Notes: generated by a model not told the origin, from the sequence alone. A stretch of 55,858 nt of DNA from Psychrobacter sp. UBA5136 (GCF_002414005.1 NZ_DHYG01000011.1:1-55858), one strand, 5' to 3'; counted from the first letter of the stretch, positions 31,696 through 41,014 are shown. Program-made: numbers and translations.

Positions 31696-33060
31696 TTATA
31701 GCCCTGAAGCATAAGCGACGATTTGTTGGCGTTCTTCATCGGTCAATTGGGTAAGATTGCCTAATGGCATGTAGCCAGTTTGCACCGCCGTGACAATTTT
31801 GTCTTGATGGGTTTTTATATCTGCTGGCGTCTGCAAGATAATACCCAATGGCGGTGCTGCAAACCCTTGCTGGGTTGGCTTGGCCGCATGACAAGTTGTA
31901 CACCGCGTATGCACGATATTCATAATCGCATCATCAGCTGAGGCGGTCACAGGCACAGCTTCGGCAGCCTTTTGATTGGCAGCGGCATCCGCTTCGATGG
32001 TAGCATTTTCAGTGGCACCATTCGGCTGTTTGGCAGCAGTACTAACGGCCGCACTCTCAGCAGCTGGCGGCGTGTTATCTGAGGTAGCCGTCTTAGCAGC
32101 GACAGGAGCAGCAGATAGTGGCTCAACAGATAGTGGCTCAACGGGGGCTGGACGCATCCAAATAATCAATAATACCGTCGCTAACGCCGGAATCCATAGG
32201 TACTTTGGCTTATTGTGACCCAAATGTTTTTGGTTAAAGTAATGCCGCACCGTTGCCGTGATAATACCGACAAATACCAACACCAACCAGCCGTGTGCGT
32301 GCGAATACATCATCGGATAGTGGTTACTAATCATGGTAAAAATGAGCGGTAAGGTAAAGTAATTATTCATCAAGGAGCGGTTTTTTGCTTGTAGCGCCAG
32401 ATCTGCCACTTCCTTACCCGGCTTCACACCGCGGCGCACACAATCAACCAGCGCGCGCTGGGCAGGCATGATGCCAAAGAAGACGTTACCCGCCATCACT
32501 GTCCCTAAAATAGCACCAATATGGATAAATGAAGCGCGGTCACTAAACAGCTGATAAGAGCCCCAACAAGCAAGGATTAATAGGATAAAAATAATGCTGC
32601 TAAAAATCAGCGAGTTTTTACCAAGACGGCTACGAACAATCACCTCATAAAGAAAATAGCTGCCAAATAAAAATAATAAGCTGGTCGAAATAGCGCCGAC
32701 GCTGCTACCAAAAGCCACTTTACTTGGGTCAATCAGATAAGCGGTCGCATTGGCGTAATAAACGATAGACAGCATCGCCATACCGGTCAGCCACGTGGTA
32801 TAAGCTTCCCATTTAAACCAATGCAGGGTTTTTGGCATCTCTTCTGGTTCAAGTTTATATTTGGCAATTTCATAAAAGCCGCCGCCGTGCACCGCCCATA
32901 AGTCGCCTGAGATGCCTTTGTCCGCCTTCCACTGTGGCGGCTTACGCAAACTCATATCTAGCCAAACAAAGTAAAAGGACGCCCCAATCCAGGCCACGCC
33001 AGCGATGACGTGAAACCAGCGGAAAAATAAAGCGACCCAGTCGAGAAGATATGCACCCAT
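31696..33060 (-). CDS. puuD: urate hydroxylase, membrane cytochrome c type
   Basis: A 454-residue inner-membrane protein that oxidises urate to 5-hydroxyisourate and passes electrons to a cytochrome c domain. The N-terminal half has about eight membrane segments with the DUF989 features (FFRWFHVIAGVAWIGASFYFVW and HGWLVLVF). A Pro/Ala/Ser/Thr-rich linker of about 75 residues follows (two VEPLS repeats, from a 15-bp tandem DNA repeat). The cytochrome c domain holds heme motif CTTCH at 387-391 and axial Met431 in GYMPLGN. AAGGACA precedes the ATG. It replaces a soluble uricase in the pathway. Confidence 0.94.
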   Translation of the reverse strand: MGAYLLDWVALFFRWFHVIAGVAWIGASFYFVWLDMSLRKPPQWKADKGISGDLWAVHGGGFYEIAKYKLEPEEMPKTLHWFKWEAYTTWLTGMAMLSIVYYANATAYLIDPSKVAFGSSVGAISTSLLFLFGSYFLYEVIVRSRLGKNSLIFSSIIFILLILACWGSYQLFSDRASFIHIGAILGTVMAGNVFFGIMPAQRALVDCVRRGVKPGKEVADLALQAKNRSLMNNYFTLPLIFTMISNHYPMMYSHAHGWLVLVFVGIITATVRHYFNQKHLGHNKPKYLWIPALATVLLIIWMRPAPVEPLSVEPLSAAPVAAKTATSDNTPPAAESAAVSTAAKQPNGATENATIEADAAANQKAAEAVPVTASADDAIMNIVHTRCTTCHAAKPTQQGFAAPPLGIILQTPADIKTHQDKIVTAVQTGYMPLGNLTQLTDEERQQIVAYASGL

Positions 33061-33183
33061 GCGTGAATTGTCCTTTTTTGCAATGTTCTTACTTTTAATG
33101 TTTTTGTTCGGCGTTCTTTGTTTGGCTTTTTAGAGCGTTCTTTGATCAGCTTTTTTGCTCGTGCTCATTTTAAAAATATCAAG

Positions 33184-33552
33184 CTATGAGCCGCGATAAG
33201 TACTGTAGCCGTGGGCGCTTAGCAGTAACGGTATATGGTAGTGACCGCCGTCACTGATCATAAAGTCGATGACCACTTGCGGATAAAATGCCGTTAAGTT
33301 TTGCGCATCAAAATAGGCTTGGGTATCAAACGTTAAGGTATAACGGCCAACATCCAAGTGATATTTAGCGATATCGATACTGGTATCAAACTGCCAGCTG
33401 TCGATAGCCACGCGACCATCAGCATTGGTGACACTTTCGGCCAAAAATGAGGCTTCTCCGTCTGGCGTGAGACGATGTAAGGTGACTTTGATGTTTGCCG
33501 CAGGTTTACCAATATGCGTGTCTAAAATATGAGATGAGAGAGTCCCTGACAT
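33184..33552 (-). CDS. uraH: 5-hydroxyisourate hydrolase
   Basis: A 122-residue transthyretin-like enzyme converting 5-hydroxyisourate to OHCU. The N-terminal LSSHILDTHIGKPAANIKV motif and the C-terminal YRGS signature are both present, and the HYHIPLLLSAHGYSTYRGS end is typical. AAGGAA lies before the ATG. It is cytoplasmic and lies between uraD and puuD; the 47-bp spacing to uraD supports cotranscription. Confidence 0.95.
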   Translation of the reverse strand: MSGTLSSHILDTHIGKPAANIKVTLHRLTPDGEASFLAESVTNADGRVAIDSWQFDTSIDIAKYHLDVGRYTLTFDTQAYFDAQNLTAFYPQVVIDFMISDGGHYHIPLLLSAHGYSTYRGS

Positions 33553-33599
33553 AATAATTCCTTTTATGTATCAAAAAATAAAAATAAGCAGCAGTTACC

Positions 33600-34121
33600 T
33601 TAAGCGGCGCCCAGCAGCTTTTGTAAGCGCAAACGGGTAATTTTATTTTGCTCAGCCGCCGCATTGCGCAGCTCGGTGTCACGATCGTTTGGCAGGCGCG
33701 CGAGCAATAAATCCAGCATTTCTTGCGCGCTCTTGCCCGTTGCAAAAACGATAAAGATAAAGCCAAATTTATCAAGATACTCTTGATTGCCTTTTGCCAG
33801 TGCTTCAATGACCTCCATATCAGCGTTATTGGCGCCAGATTGCTCATGGGCGGCGCTGTCTTGCGTGTTGCGGTATTTTTCTTTTAATGAGTCAACGTTG
33901 CCAATTTGTGGATGACCATCAAAAGCCTCAAGCAAATTGGCTTCTTCTATTTGCGCCTCTTGCCAAGCCTTGTCGCTACTGGCAAGCACGTCGTCTATAT
34001 CGGTAAAAGGCCGAGCGCTTGCGACGCTATGCGCCCAGCTAGCACTGGTGCAGCAGGTCAATAGTTTTGAAGTGGCATCGGCTTGCGAGAGGGCGTTGAA
34101 TTGCGCTAGTGATAAGCTCAC
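33600..34121 (-). CDS. uraD: OHCU decarboxylase
   Basis: A 173-residue enzyme forming S-allantoin from OHCU. It shows the family catalytic His70 in DGHPQIG and the FGFIFIVFATGKSAQEML segment. The start is GTG at 34121; the nearby ATG at 34129 is not in frame. AAGGATG precedes it. It is the first gene of the operon, 257 bp from the centre of a RutR-like operator. The order uraD-uraH-puuD-puuE-allA-allE follows the whole urate route except the step that needs AllC. Confidence 0.93.
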   Translation of the reverse strand: MSLSLAQFNALSQADATSKLLTCCTSASWAHSVASARPFTDIDDVLASSDKAWQEAQIEEANLLEAFDGHPQIGNVDSLKEKYRNTQDSAAHEQSGANNADMEVIEALAKGNQEYLDKFGFIFIVFATGKSAQEMLDLLLARLPNDRDTELRNAAAEQNKITRLRLQKLLGAA

Positions 34122-34477
34122 AGTGACATCCTTTTCTTTTAAGTCTAAAGCGTTTGATGCTTAAATTGTAATGGCTGTTTTTTAGTGACTGTTGTTAACG
34201 GTTATTTTTAATGACTGTTTTTTAAAAGCTAGGTTGTTATTAATACGTTTTAATTACTCGTTATAATAGCGAAGCATCGTTTTTTTGGTGATAAAAACCA
34301 TGCGCAGACGCACGCTAAAACAGTACCGAATGAGTGTTAATTGGTTTACTATGTCCCATTCTGCTTAAACCTGACCATTTGGTCAACAGTTTTGTGCAAA
34401 ATATTTTTTACTGACTGGTTATATTTTCTACATATAAAAAATTAAATTGGCCTATTGGCCCAGTTATATGTTGCAAT
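34122..34477. other. divergent region between uraD and the TetR gene
   Basis: 356 bp with the RutR-like palindrome at 34372-34385 and degenerate GACTGTT repeats near 34170-34225. Promoters of both divergent units are expected here. No gene seen. Confidence 0.6.
34372..34385. promoter_or_regulatory. RutR-like operator upstream of the uric acid genes
   Basis: TGACCATTTGGTCA is a perfect 6+6 palindrome with a two-base spacer. It matches the known E. coli RutR consensus TTGACCAnnTGGTCAA at 13 of 14 fixed positions when the flanks are counted. It lies about 100 bp ahead of the TetR/RutR-like gene and 257 bp ahead of uraD. Confidence 0.7.
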
Positions 34478-35173
34478 ATGGCTACTTATTTTCCGTCCTA
34501 TTTAATGGTTAATTTTATGACCCAACCTAATAAAACGTCCGCTTCTGATACCTCCGTTCATCGCAATCAGCAAGATATCCGCGCACAGAACCAAGCGGTG
34601 ATTTTGGCGGCAGCAGAAGAGGAATTTGTCCTACAAAGCTATCGCGGTGCGACGATGCAAGGGATTGCTGATCGGGCAGGACTGCCAAAAGCCAATGTTC
34701 ATTACTACTTTAAAAATAAAAAGAACCTCTACAAAGTGGTCTTGCGCTCTATTATTCAAGAATGGAATGATGGCTTGGTGACAATGACGGTCGATAGCGA
34801 CCCAAAAACCGTGATAGAAAAATTTGTGCGCACCAAATTACACCAAGCGTTTGCCCACCCAAACCGTCATAAATTGTTTGCTTTAGAGGTCATCGGCGGC
34901 GCTCCGCATCTGCATGATTTTATGTCGACGACCATGAAAGAGTGGGCGCTTGATAAATCGCAAGTGATGAAAACCTGGCATGAGCAAGGCCGCATCGGTA
35001 TCGCCGACCCCTTGCAACTATTGATTTTGATTTGGGCAACGACGCAGCGTTATGCAGAATTTGAAACAGAAATCGTTGGTCTGATGCAAAAAGACGCTTA
35101 TGACAAGCAAGATGAAGCGCGCGCGGCTGATTTCTTGATACCGTTTATCCTGCGCGGCTGCGGACTTGAGTAG
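34478..35173 (+). CDS. TetR/AcrR family regulator, RutR-like
   Basis: A 231-residue regulator. The N-terminal helix-turn-helix (about 35-80) contains TMQGIADRAGLPKANVHYYFKNKKNLY, split here from a longer signature. The remainder fits the RutR C-terminal domain (TetR_C_6: HPNRHKLFALEVIGGAPHL). RutR responds to uracil or thymine and controls nucleobase metabolism. Three in-frame ATGs (34478, 34505, 34517) lie before the DNA-binding domain and none has a good ribosome site; 34517 is a strong alternative. It lies between the uric acid operon and the permease gene, and a RutR-like palindrome precedes it. Confidence 0.85.
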   Translation: MATYFPSYLMVNFMTQPNKTSASDTSVHRNQQDIRAQNQAVILAAAEEEFVLQSYRGATMQGIADRAGLPKANVHYYFKNKKNLYKVVLRSIIQEWNDGLVTMTVDSDPKTVIEKFVRTKLHQAFAHPNRHKLFALEVIGGAPHLHDFMSTTMKEWALDKSQVMKTWHEQGRIGIADPLQLLILIWATTQRYAEFETEIVGLMQKDAYDKQDEARAADFLIPFILRGCGLE

Positions 35174-35187
35174 CGGATTTAAATAGC

Positions 35188-35211
35188 GCGCCAGTTTTGG
35201 GAGACTGGCGC
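35188..35211. terminator. hairpin between the TetR gene and the permease gene
   Basis: GCGCCAGT and ACTGGCGC form a perfect 8-bp stem with an 8-base loop in the convergent gap. No T-run follows, so termination is uncertain. Confidence 0.4.
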
Positions 35212-35244
35212 AATGATCACTTATTCAACCAAGCCAGCTATCTT

Positions 35245-36678
35245 TTATAATGGCTGACCTTCAATCTCACTTTTAGACAACACGCGCGCAGGCTTTAGGC
35301 CATCTTCGACATGTTGATCAGAGGTATCAAACTCGACACCATAATTCTTTGGTAAGATCATATCGAGCATGATAGCAACGATACCTGACATGGTCACCGC
35401 TGAGCCAAAGATATTACGAAACAGCTGCGGCGTTTGCGCAAAGACGTCAGGAACAAACGCGATACCCATCGATAAGCCGAGCGAGGTCGCAATAATCAAA
35501 ATATTACGGTGGGTAAAGTTCACCGTAGATAAGATGCGAATGCCTGCGGTTGCAACGGTTGCAAACATCAATAGCGTGACGCCACCAACGACGGGCTTTG
35601 GCAGTTGGGTAAAGATAGCGCCGAGAACAGGAAATAGCCCCATGGTAAATAGTATGGCGGCCACATAAAAACCAACGTAGCGGCTTGCGATACCCGTCAT
35701 TTGAATCACACCGTTATTTTGGCTAAAGGTAGTCACAGGAAAGGTGTTAAATACCGCGGCAATCCACGAATTGACGCCATCACCTAGCACGCCGCCTTTG
35801 ATACGTTTTTCGTAGACAGGACCTTGAATGGGTTCGCCTGAAATCATCGAGGTGGCGGTCAAATCCCCTGCCGTCTCAATACTGGTGATGATATACATAA
35901 AGGCAATCGGGATAAACGCTTGCCAATCAAAGCTTAAACCGTATTTAAAGGGCACAGGTACGGTAAATAAGGGCGCTTCAGAGACTAAAGAGAAGTCAAT
36001 ACGGCCCATAAACATCGCTGCAATTAAGCCGAGCATCAAACCGATAAAAATAGCGCTTGAGCGAATCACTTTATTATTGACGATACTAATCAGCACCACA
36101 CTGACCAGCACACCACCGCCCAATAGTAAGTTCTCCATACTACCAAAGTTTTCGGCCCCAACCCCGCCTGCCAAATCCGTCAGGCCCGTTTTGGTTAAAG
36201 ACAGACCAATGGTGACAATGACACAGCCGGTGACGATAGGGCTCATCAAGGATTTAAGCTTGGTAATAAACTGGCTTAAAAATATCTCAACAAAGGCGCC
36301 AAAAAAAGAAACTCCCAAGATGACAGAGAGAATGTCTTCAGGACTGCCGCCTTTATTTTTTACCACAAAACCTGCAGCAAGGACGGCGGCTAAAAAACCA
36401 AAACTGGTGCCTTGTAATGCCATCAGCCCAGAGCCGACGGGCCCTACTTTGCGAGTCTGAATAAAGGTGGCGACCCCTGATACCATCAACGACATGCTAA
36501 TAAGGTAGGGGATGTGTTCGCCCAAACCCAAAGCGCCGCCAATGATGAGGGAAGGCGTAATAATCCCAACGAAAGCGGCAAGTACATGCTGTACCGCGCC
36601 TAAAAATGCTTTTGCAGGGGCGGGACGGTCATGCAGCCCATATAATAAATCAGGGTTTCCTTGAGTCATTTCACTCAT
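35245..36678 (-). CDS. NCS2-family xanthine/uric acid permease
   Basis: A 477-residue nucleobase:cation symporter-2 protein with about 13-14 hydrophobic segments. Features are GLHDRPAPAKAFLGAVQHVLAAFVGI at the start, the QTRKVGPVGSGLMALQGTSFGF segment and NGVIQMTGIASRYVG near the substrate motif. It resembles PucJ/PucK, XanP and UacT transporters, and the neighbours favour urate or xanthine as substrate. AGGAGA lies ahead of the ATG. A palindrome similar to the RutR-like site is 260 bp upstream. Confidence 0.92.
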   Translation of the reverse strand: MSEMTQGNPDLLYGLHDRPAPAKAFLGAVQHVLAAFVGIITPSLIIGGALGLGEHIPYLISMSLMVSGVATFIQTRKVGPVGSGLMALQGTSFGFLAAVLAAGFVVKNKGGSPEDILSVILGVSFFGAFVEIFLSQFITKLKSLMSPIVTGCVIVTIGLSLTKTGLTDLAGGVGAENFGSMENLLLGGGVLVSVVLISIVNNKVIRSSAIFIGLMLGLIAAMFMGRIDFSLVSEAPLFTVPVPFKYGLSFDWQAFIPIAFMYIITSIETAGDLTATSMISGEPIQGPVYEKRIKGGVLGDGVNSWIAAVFNTFPVTTFSQNNGVIQMTGIASRYVGFYVAAILFTMGLFPVLGAIFTQLPKPVVGGVTLLMFATVATAGIRILSTVNFTHRNILIIATSLGLSMGIAFVPDVFAQTPQLFRNIFGSAVTMSGIVAIMLDMILPKNYGVEFDTSDQHVEDGLKPARVLSKSEIEGQPL

Positions 36679-36930
36679 TTTGGCTTTCTCCTAAAGTGAC
36701 TTTTAGTCCAATCTCTGTAGGTAGTCTTCAACAGCGTAGTAAAGGAAATAACTTGAGAATAAAGACTTTTATTTGAGCATAAAGGCCCTTAGTTTTCTCT
36801 TGTCCTGCACCTTATCTGTCAAACCATTTATTACCAGTTATCCAACAGAGAGTCGCACTGGTCCGTGTGCTAATAAATAAAAGCAGCTCACCATTATTTA
36901 TTAATATTGCCAAACATCGTAGTTTAAAAC

Positions 36931-36946
36931 CTGACTAAATAGTCAG
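36931..36946. promoter_or_regulatory. second RutR-like palindrome, ahead of the permease gene
   Basis: CTGACTAAATAGTCAG (7+7 palindrome, two-base spacer) follows the same pattern as the site at 34372-34385. Both are preceded by TTAAA and CCTGAC. It lies 260 bp from the permease start, nearly the same distance as the first site from uraD. Confidence 0.55.
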
Positions 36947-37204
36947 CTATCTAAGGGTATAGCGAAAGCCTTGCTTATTGCAATGTTTTTTTTGCGATTA
37001 AGAAGGTTATTTATCCCATCATCACGCTTTAAACGAGCGCTAGCATACATATTGCAAATAAAATAATGGCTGACGCTAAGCGTTTAAAAACAGTCACTCA
37101 AAGACATCTCTTAACCTTTGTGCTTTTGCCCATTTCGCCAAAATAAATTTCTCACTTTATTTATTGCCAAATTGTTAATACTTCGTTATTATGCCTGTCA
37201 TAAT

Positions 37205-37223
37205 TCAAATGCTAATCATTATC
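37205..37223 (+). promoter_or_regulatory. Fur box ahead of the TonB-dependent receptor
   Basis: TCAAATGCTAATCATTATC matches the classical 19-bp Fur consensus GATAATGATAATCATTATC at 15 of 19 positions, with the right ten bases exact. It lies 169 bp before the receptor start. Confidence 0.7.
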
Positions 37224-37391
37224 ATTAGTATTAATCATGTCATTCGTATGCGAATTTTTTGCTTTAGCAAAAGCTATAAATCAGAAAATGATAATGGTCT
37301 TCCAGAAAGAGTAAGAAAGCAAAATCCCGAACCCTCTTTTTAAAGTGGCGCTTAGATCCTTCAATCCCATAGTAAGTAAAGTGAGTGTGTT

Positions 37392-39473
37392 ATGCGTGAA
37401 ATAAAGTCAGCAACGTTTTCTAATCAATTGACGGTCTTATCAGTGGCAGTTTCAGCCGTTCTGTGGTCACAGCTGGCCGTGGCGGCAGAGGACTTGCCGA
37501 GTACCACCTTACAAACCATCACCGTAACTGCCAATGGCTCGGTACGTGAAAAGGTACAAGAAGATGGCGTTGATGTCGAAGACTATACCCCAGCGCAGCA
37601 AGCAAGTCATTTGAGCGATTTTTTAAACGTGGTGCCAGGCGTTACCATCGGTGGTACGTCATCGGTCAACCAGCGCATTCGTATTCGTGGTCTTGAAGAT
37701 AGCAACCTAAAAGTCACCATTGATGGCGCGCGCCAAGAAGGTAAATTGTTCTACCATATGGGCGATATTACCATTGATCCCGATTTGCTTAAGCAAGCAG
37801 AGGTAGCGGTGGGCAACAATTCTGTCACGCTTGGCAATGATGCCATCGGCGGCGCAGTCGCTTTTACCACCGTTGATGCAGCGGATTTACTCAAACCTGG
37901 TCAAAAGATTGGTGCCAAGCTAAAAGCCGGTTATGCCAGTAATAACGATGAGCTACTGACGTCAGCCACCGTTTATGGCGCACCAACTGATAATGTCGAT
38001 TTATTGGCCTATTATGGCAAGCGTGATACCAGCTCAGGTGAAGATGGTAGTGGCCGCGAGTTGTTTGAAGACAGTGAAAGCGAGAGCATCTTATTAAAAG
38101 CCGGCGCTTATGTCGGCGATGATCATCATTTTGGTGCCAGTTTTAGCCGTACGGATAAAGAAGGGACTTTCCCATTCCGCCCAGATTTTCCAAGTCTTGG
38201 CGATGATCCAATCCCACAAAAAGTAAAGCGCGATACCTATACGCTTGATTATAACTTTAACCCAACAAGCTCGCTGGTTGACGTCGATACGACGGTTTAT
38301 CAAACCGAAACACAAATTTCGCGTGATAACGACTCAAAAACATCGCCAGGCTATGATTGGAATGCAAAAGTAAAAACCACGGGCGGAAAAGTTGAAAACA
38401 CCAGCCTGATTGATGCAACCTCAGGACGCCATAAACTGATTGCAGGGCTAGAGCACTATAAAAAGCAGTCAGATTATAGCGCTCTCGATCGTAATACAAA
38501 ACTGCCAGTATCAGGTACTGATGAAGCCAAAAACACCTCAGTATATTTAGAAGACCAGTGGCAAATGGGCAAGTTTAGCCTAACGCCAGGTGTGCGTTAT
38601 GACCGCTATGAAGCGCCAGATTTTGTTGCTGGTGGTAAAACCTATGATAATGTCGTTGGTGCGCTAGCAGCCAGCTATGAGATTGCGCCGCGCACGCAAG
38701 TGTTTGCCAGCTATACCCAACTGTTTAATGGCCCAGATTTAAGCCAAGCGATTTTCAATCGAAATGGTGCTGGTACTTATGTCAATAAAGACTTAAAAGC
38801 TGAAGAAGGTGACAATACTGAAGTTGGTATCGTGACCACATTGCGCGATCTCACTACGCCTAATGATGCGCTACAATTAAGCGGTAAATATTTTGAAACC
38901 AATATCGAAAACTATATTGAATACGTGCGTAGTGGTGGTAGCCATACAGGCCTAGATTGTGTAACCGGCACGATAGGCGGTAGCTGTCAAGGTGCCATCA
39001 ACAAAGATGAAGATTATAAAATCAAAGGTGTTGAGCTTGCCGCTGATTATAAAATGAATAACTTTAGTATGGGGTTAAGCTACGCTCATGCTCGTAGTAA
39101 AGGTAAGGATACTGGCAAGACCATTTACTCACAAACGGGTACTGGATCAGATACGGGTGATAAATACATGGTCAATTTGGCCTATCAGCCAACCGATACC
39201 ACTGAGCTTGGCTGGCGCAGCACCTATGTAGCTGCTATCACGCTAGACACGGCAGAAAAAGGCGAATTTACAAAACCAAGCTATGATGTGCATGATATCT
39301 TTATGAGCTATTCACCAACACAAGTGGAAGGTCTAAAAGCCACGGTTGGGGTATACAATATCTTTGATGAAACGTATGCCAGTCATGCATCAAGATTCGA
39401 TCCGTTAAAAGATGCCAGTACTGACTTTGAGCCGGGCCGTAATATCAAAGCTTCTTTAAGCTATCAGTTTTAA
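37392..39473 (+). CDS. TonB-dependent outer-membrane receptor, FetA/FrpB-like
   Basis: A 693-residue outer-membrane iron-complex receptor. The signal peptide ends near ALAVAAE (about residue 32). A TonB box TLQTITVTA follows at about 40. The plug domain has NVVPGVTIGGTS, IRIRGLEDSNLKVTIDGARQ and EVAVGNNSVTLGNDAIGGAV, in parts. The barrel ends in SYQF with terminal Phe. The plug and start of the barrel (FYHMGDITIDPDLL, TVDAADLLKPG) resemble Neisseria FetA/FrpB, which takes up catecholate xenosiderophores. The heme-receptor motifs FRAP and NPNL are not intact. A Fur box precedes it. Substrate assignment is inferred. Confidence 0.85.
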   Translation: MREIKSATFSNQLTVLSVAVSAVLWSQLAVAAEDLPSTTLQTITVTANGSVREKVQEDGVDVEDYTPAQQASHLSDFLNVVPGVTIGGTSSVNQRIRIRGLEDSNLKVTIDGARQEGKLFYHMGDITIDPDLLKQAEVAVGNNSVTLGNDAIGGAVAFTTVDAADLLKPGQKIGAKLKAGYASNNDELLTSATVYGAPTDNVDLLAYYGKRDTSSGEDGSGRELFEDSESESILLKAGAYVGDDHHFGASFSRTDKEGTFPFRPDFPSLGDDPIPQKVKRDTYTLDYNFNPTSSLVDVDTTVYQTETQISRDNDSKTSPGYDWNAKVKTTGGKVENTSLIDATSGRHKLIAGLEHYKKQSDYSALDRNTKLPVSGTDEAKNTSVYLEDQWQMGKFSLTPGVRYDRYEAPDFVAGGKTYDNVVGALAASYEIAPRTQVFASYTQLFNGPDLSQAIFNRNGAGTYVNKDLKAEEGDNTEVGIVTTLRDLTTPNDALQLSGKYFETNIENYIEYVRSGGSHTGLDCVTGTIGGSCQGAINKDEDYKIKGVELAADYKMNNFSMGLSYAHARSKGKDTGKTIYSQTGTGSDTGDKYMVNLAYQPTDTTELGWRSTYVAAITLDTAEKGEFTKPSYDVHDIFMSYSPTQVEGLKATVGVYNIFDETYASHASRFDPLKDASTDFEPGRNIKASLSYQF

Positions 39474-39496
39474 GTCTGCATTTATTTCCTAGTAGC

Positions 39497-39535
39497 AAAA
39501 AAGCCAGCTTTTTATAAAAAAGAGCTGGCTTTTTT
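39497..39535 (+). terminator. Rho-independent terminator after the receptor gene
   Basis: AAAAAAGCCAGCT pairs with AGCTGGCTTTTTT around a 13-base loop, giving a T-run on the plus strand. Confidence 0.75.
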
Positions 39536-39628
39536 ATCGCCCTTTTTTGGCGCTTATGCTTGCTTTTTAAAAGCCGCGCTTTGGCTGTAACACCATTAAC
39601 CCTATATATTCATACAGAATTAGCACTC

Positions 39629-41014
39629 ATGACTTCATTTTCATCGACCTCATTTTCATTTAACCTGCGCCGTATTTGTCTTTGGATCCACCGTTATACT
39701 GGGCTTGTGATGGCAGGCTTTTTAATCATGGCTGGCATTACTGGCTCGTTGTTGGCATTTCATGACGAGCTAGATGATGTGTTTAATTATAAATTGGCGC
39801 ACATCGAGCGGCAAGATACACCGCAGCTACCTATTGCAGCGCTGCACGATAGGGTAATTAGCGCCTATCCAGAGTACAATTTTTCTAGTATGCCAACGTC
39901 ATTAGAAGCGGATAAATCTGCGGTGTTTTTGGTAGATAGAGTTCGAGATCAAGCGACCAAAAACCCGCCTAAAGCACCGTTTCAAGAGGTATATGTCAAT
40001 CCTTATAACGGCGATATTGTAGGTACCCGTGATAAAGACGCGTGGGCATGGCGCAATACCATGTGGAAGGTATTTTGGTTACACCGTGATTTATTGCTTG
40101 GCGATATCGGCAAGTTGCTACTAGGCGTGATAGCGCTTATTTGGACGATTAATTGCTTTATTGGCTTTTACCTGACTTTTCCTAGAGCGGTTAATAACAA
40201 AAAAGCGCTGCAAAAAACTATGCTTGAAAATGGGTTTAAAAATGGGCCTAAAAAACGCACGTCCTTGTTTAAGCGCTGGCTACCGGCGTGGAAAATCCGC
40301 CGCAAAACCAATACCTTTAAGCTCAATTATGATTTGCATCATGCCTTTGGTTTATGGTTGTGGCTGATGCTATTTGTCATTGCTTGGTCGAGTGTCGGCT
40401 TTAATTTAAAATCGGTGTATCAGCCGATTATGCAGGCAGTAGTTGGATTTGAAGGCAGAGAAGGTAAGGGAAAGGAGAAGTCACATATAACAGATAAATC
40501 AAGCACGCAGGATAGAGCAGATGTTGCGCCAGTTATCAACTCAACTGCTGCGGTTAATAAAGCCAATAGCATTGCTTATTTAAGCAGACAGGCAGAGATT
40601 GCCGCGCAAAATAATGGGGTAACGGTACAGCAGTCACTGAGTATACGCTGGGTCGCGGAAGAAGGGCAATGGCAAATGCGCTTTAAAACCGATAAAGATA
40701 TCGGCACTCACGGTGGTGCTTCGACTATCACAGTGGATGCGGCGACTGGTAACATTGCAAAGGTTAGTTTCGGTTATCAAAGCGCATTTGGTAATAAGAT
40801 CGATCAATGGTTCTCAACCTTACACATGGGGCATATTGGTCACGGTATCGCTCATTTACTTTATCAAATATTTTTAGCACTGATAGGATTGGCCGTGGCT
40901 ATTTTGTCCGCTACAGGTGTTTATTTATGGGTCAAAGGTCGTCAAAGTCGCTTAAAGCAAAAACAGAAATTGACGGTTAAAAAAGACTGTTCAAAGCGGC
41001 TACTTAATACCTAA
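39629..41014 (+). CDS. PepSY-associated membrane protein, possible ferric reductase
   Basis: A 461-residue inner-membrane protein of the PepSY_TM (PiuB-like) family. Four membrane segments are visible: IHRYTGLVMAGFLIMAG near residue 18, LLLGVIALIWTINCFIGFYL near 165, WLWLMLFVIAW near 250, and a final segment near 425. Histidines sit close to them (WIHRYTG, FWLHRDLLLG, DLHHAFG, LHMGHIGHGI), as in heme-binding reductase-like proteins. A TTG start at 39560 is possible, but ATG 39629 gives the usual N-terminus. Such proteins often accompany siderophore receptors and may release iron. It overlaps the convergent ATPase gene by 4 bp. Confidence 0.85.
   Translation: MTSFSSTSFSFNLRRICLWIHRYTGLVMAGFLIMAGITGSLLAFHDELDDVFNYKLAHIERQDTPQLPIAALHDRVISAYPEYNFSSMPTSLEADKSAVFLVDRVRDQATKNPPKAPFQEVYVNPYNGDIVGTRDKDAWAWRNTMWKVFWLHRDLLLGDIGKLLLGVIALIWTINCFIGFYLTFPRAVNNKKALQKTMLENGFKNGPKKRTSLFKRWLPAWKIRRKTNTFKLNYDLHHAFGLWLWLMLFVIAWSSVGFNLKSVYQPIMQAVVGFEGREGKGKEKSHITDKSSTQDRADVAPVINSTAAVNKANSIAYLSRQAEIAAQNNGVTVQQSLSIRWVAEEGQWQMRFKTDKDIGTHGGASTITVDAATGNIAKVSFGYQSAFGNKIDQWFSTLHMGHIGHGIAHLLYQIFLALIGLAVAILSATGVYLWVKGRQSRLKQKQKLTVKKDCSKRLLNT

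Larger units (their letters stand above)
36679..37391. other. long divergent region between the permease and receptor genes
   Basis: 713 bp containing the RutR-like palindrome (36931-36946) and, 169 bp before the receptor start, a Fur-box-like sequence. A second ATGATAATG half lies at 37287-37295. Otherwise it is AT-rich and I see no gene. Confidence 0.6.

Noticed and set aside
35828..36460. 210-codon open frame on the plus strand inside the permease gene
   Set aside because: It is antisense to a clear NCS2 permease gene, is Lys/Pro/Thr-rich and has no recognisable domain.
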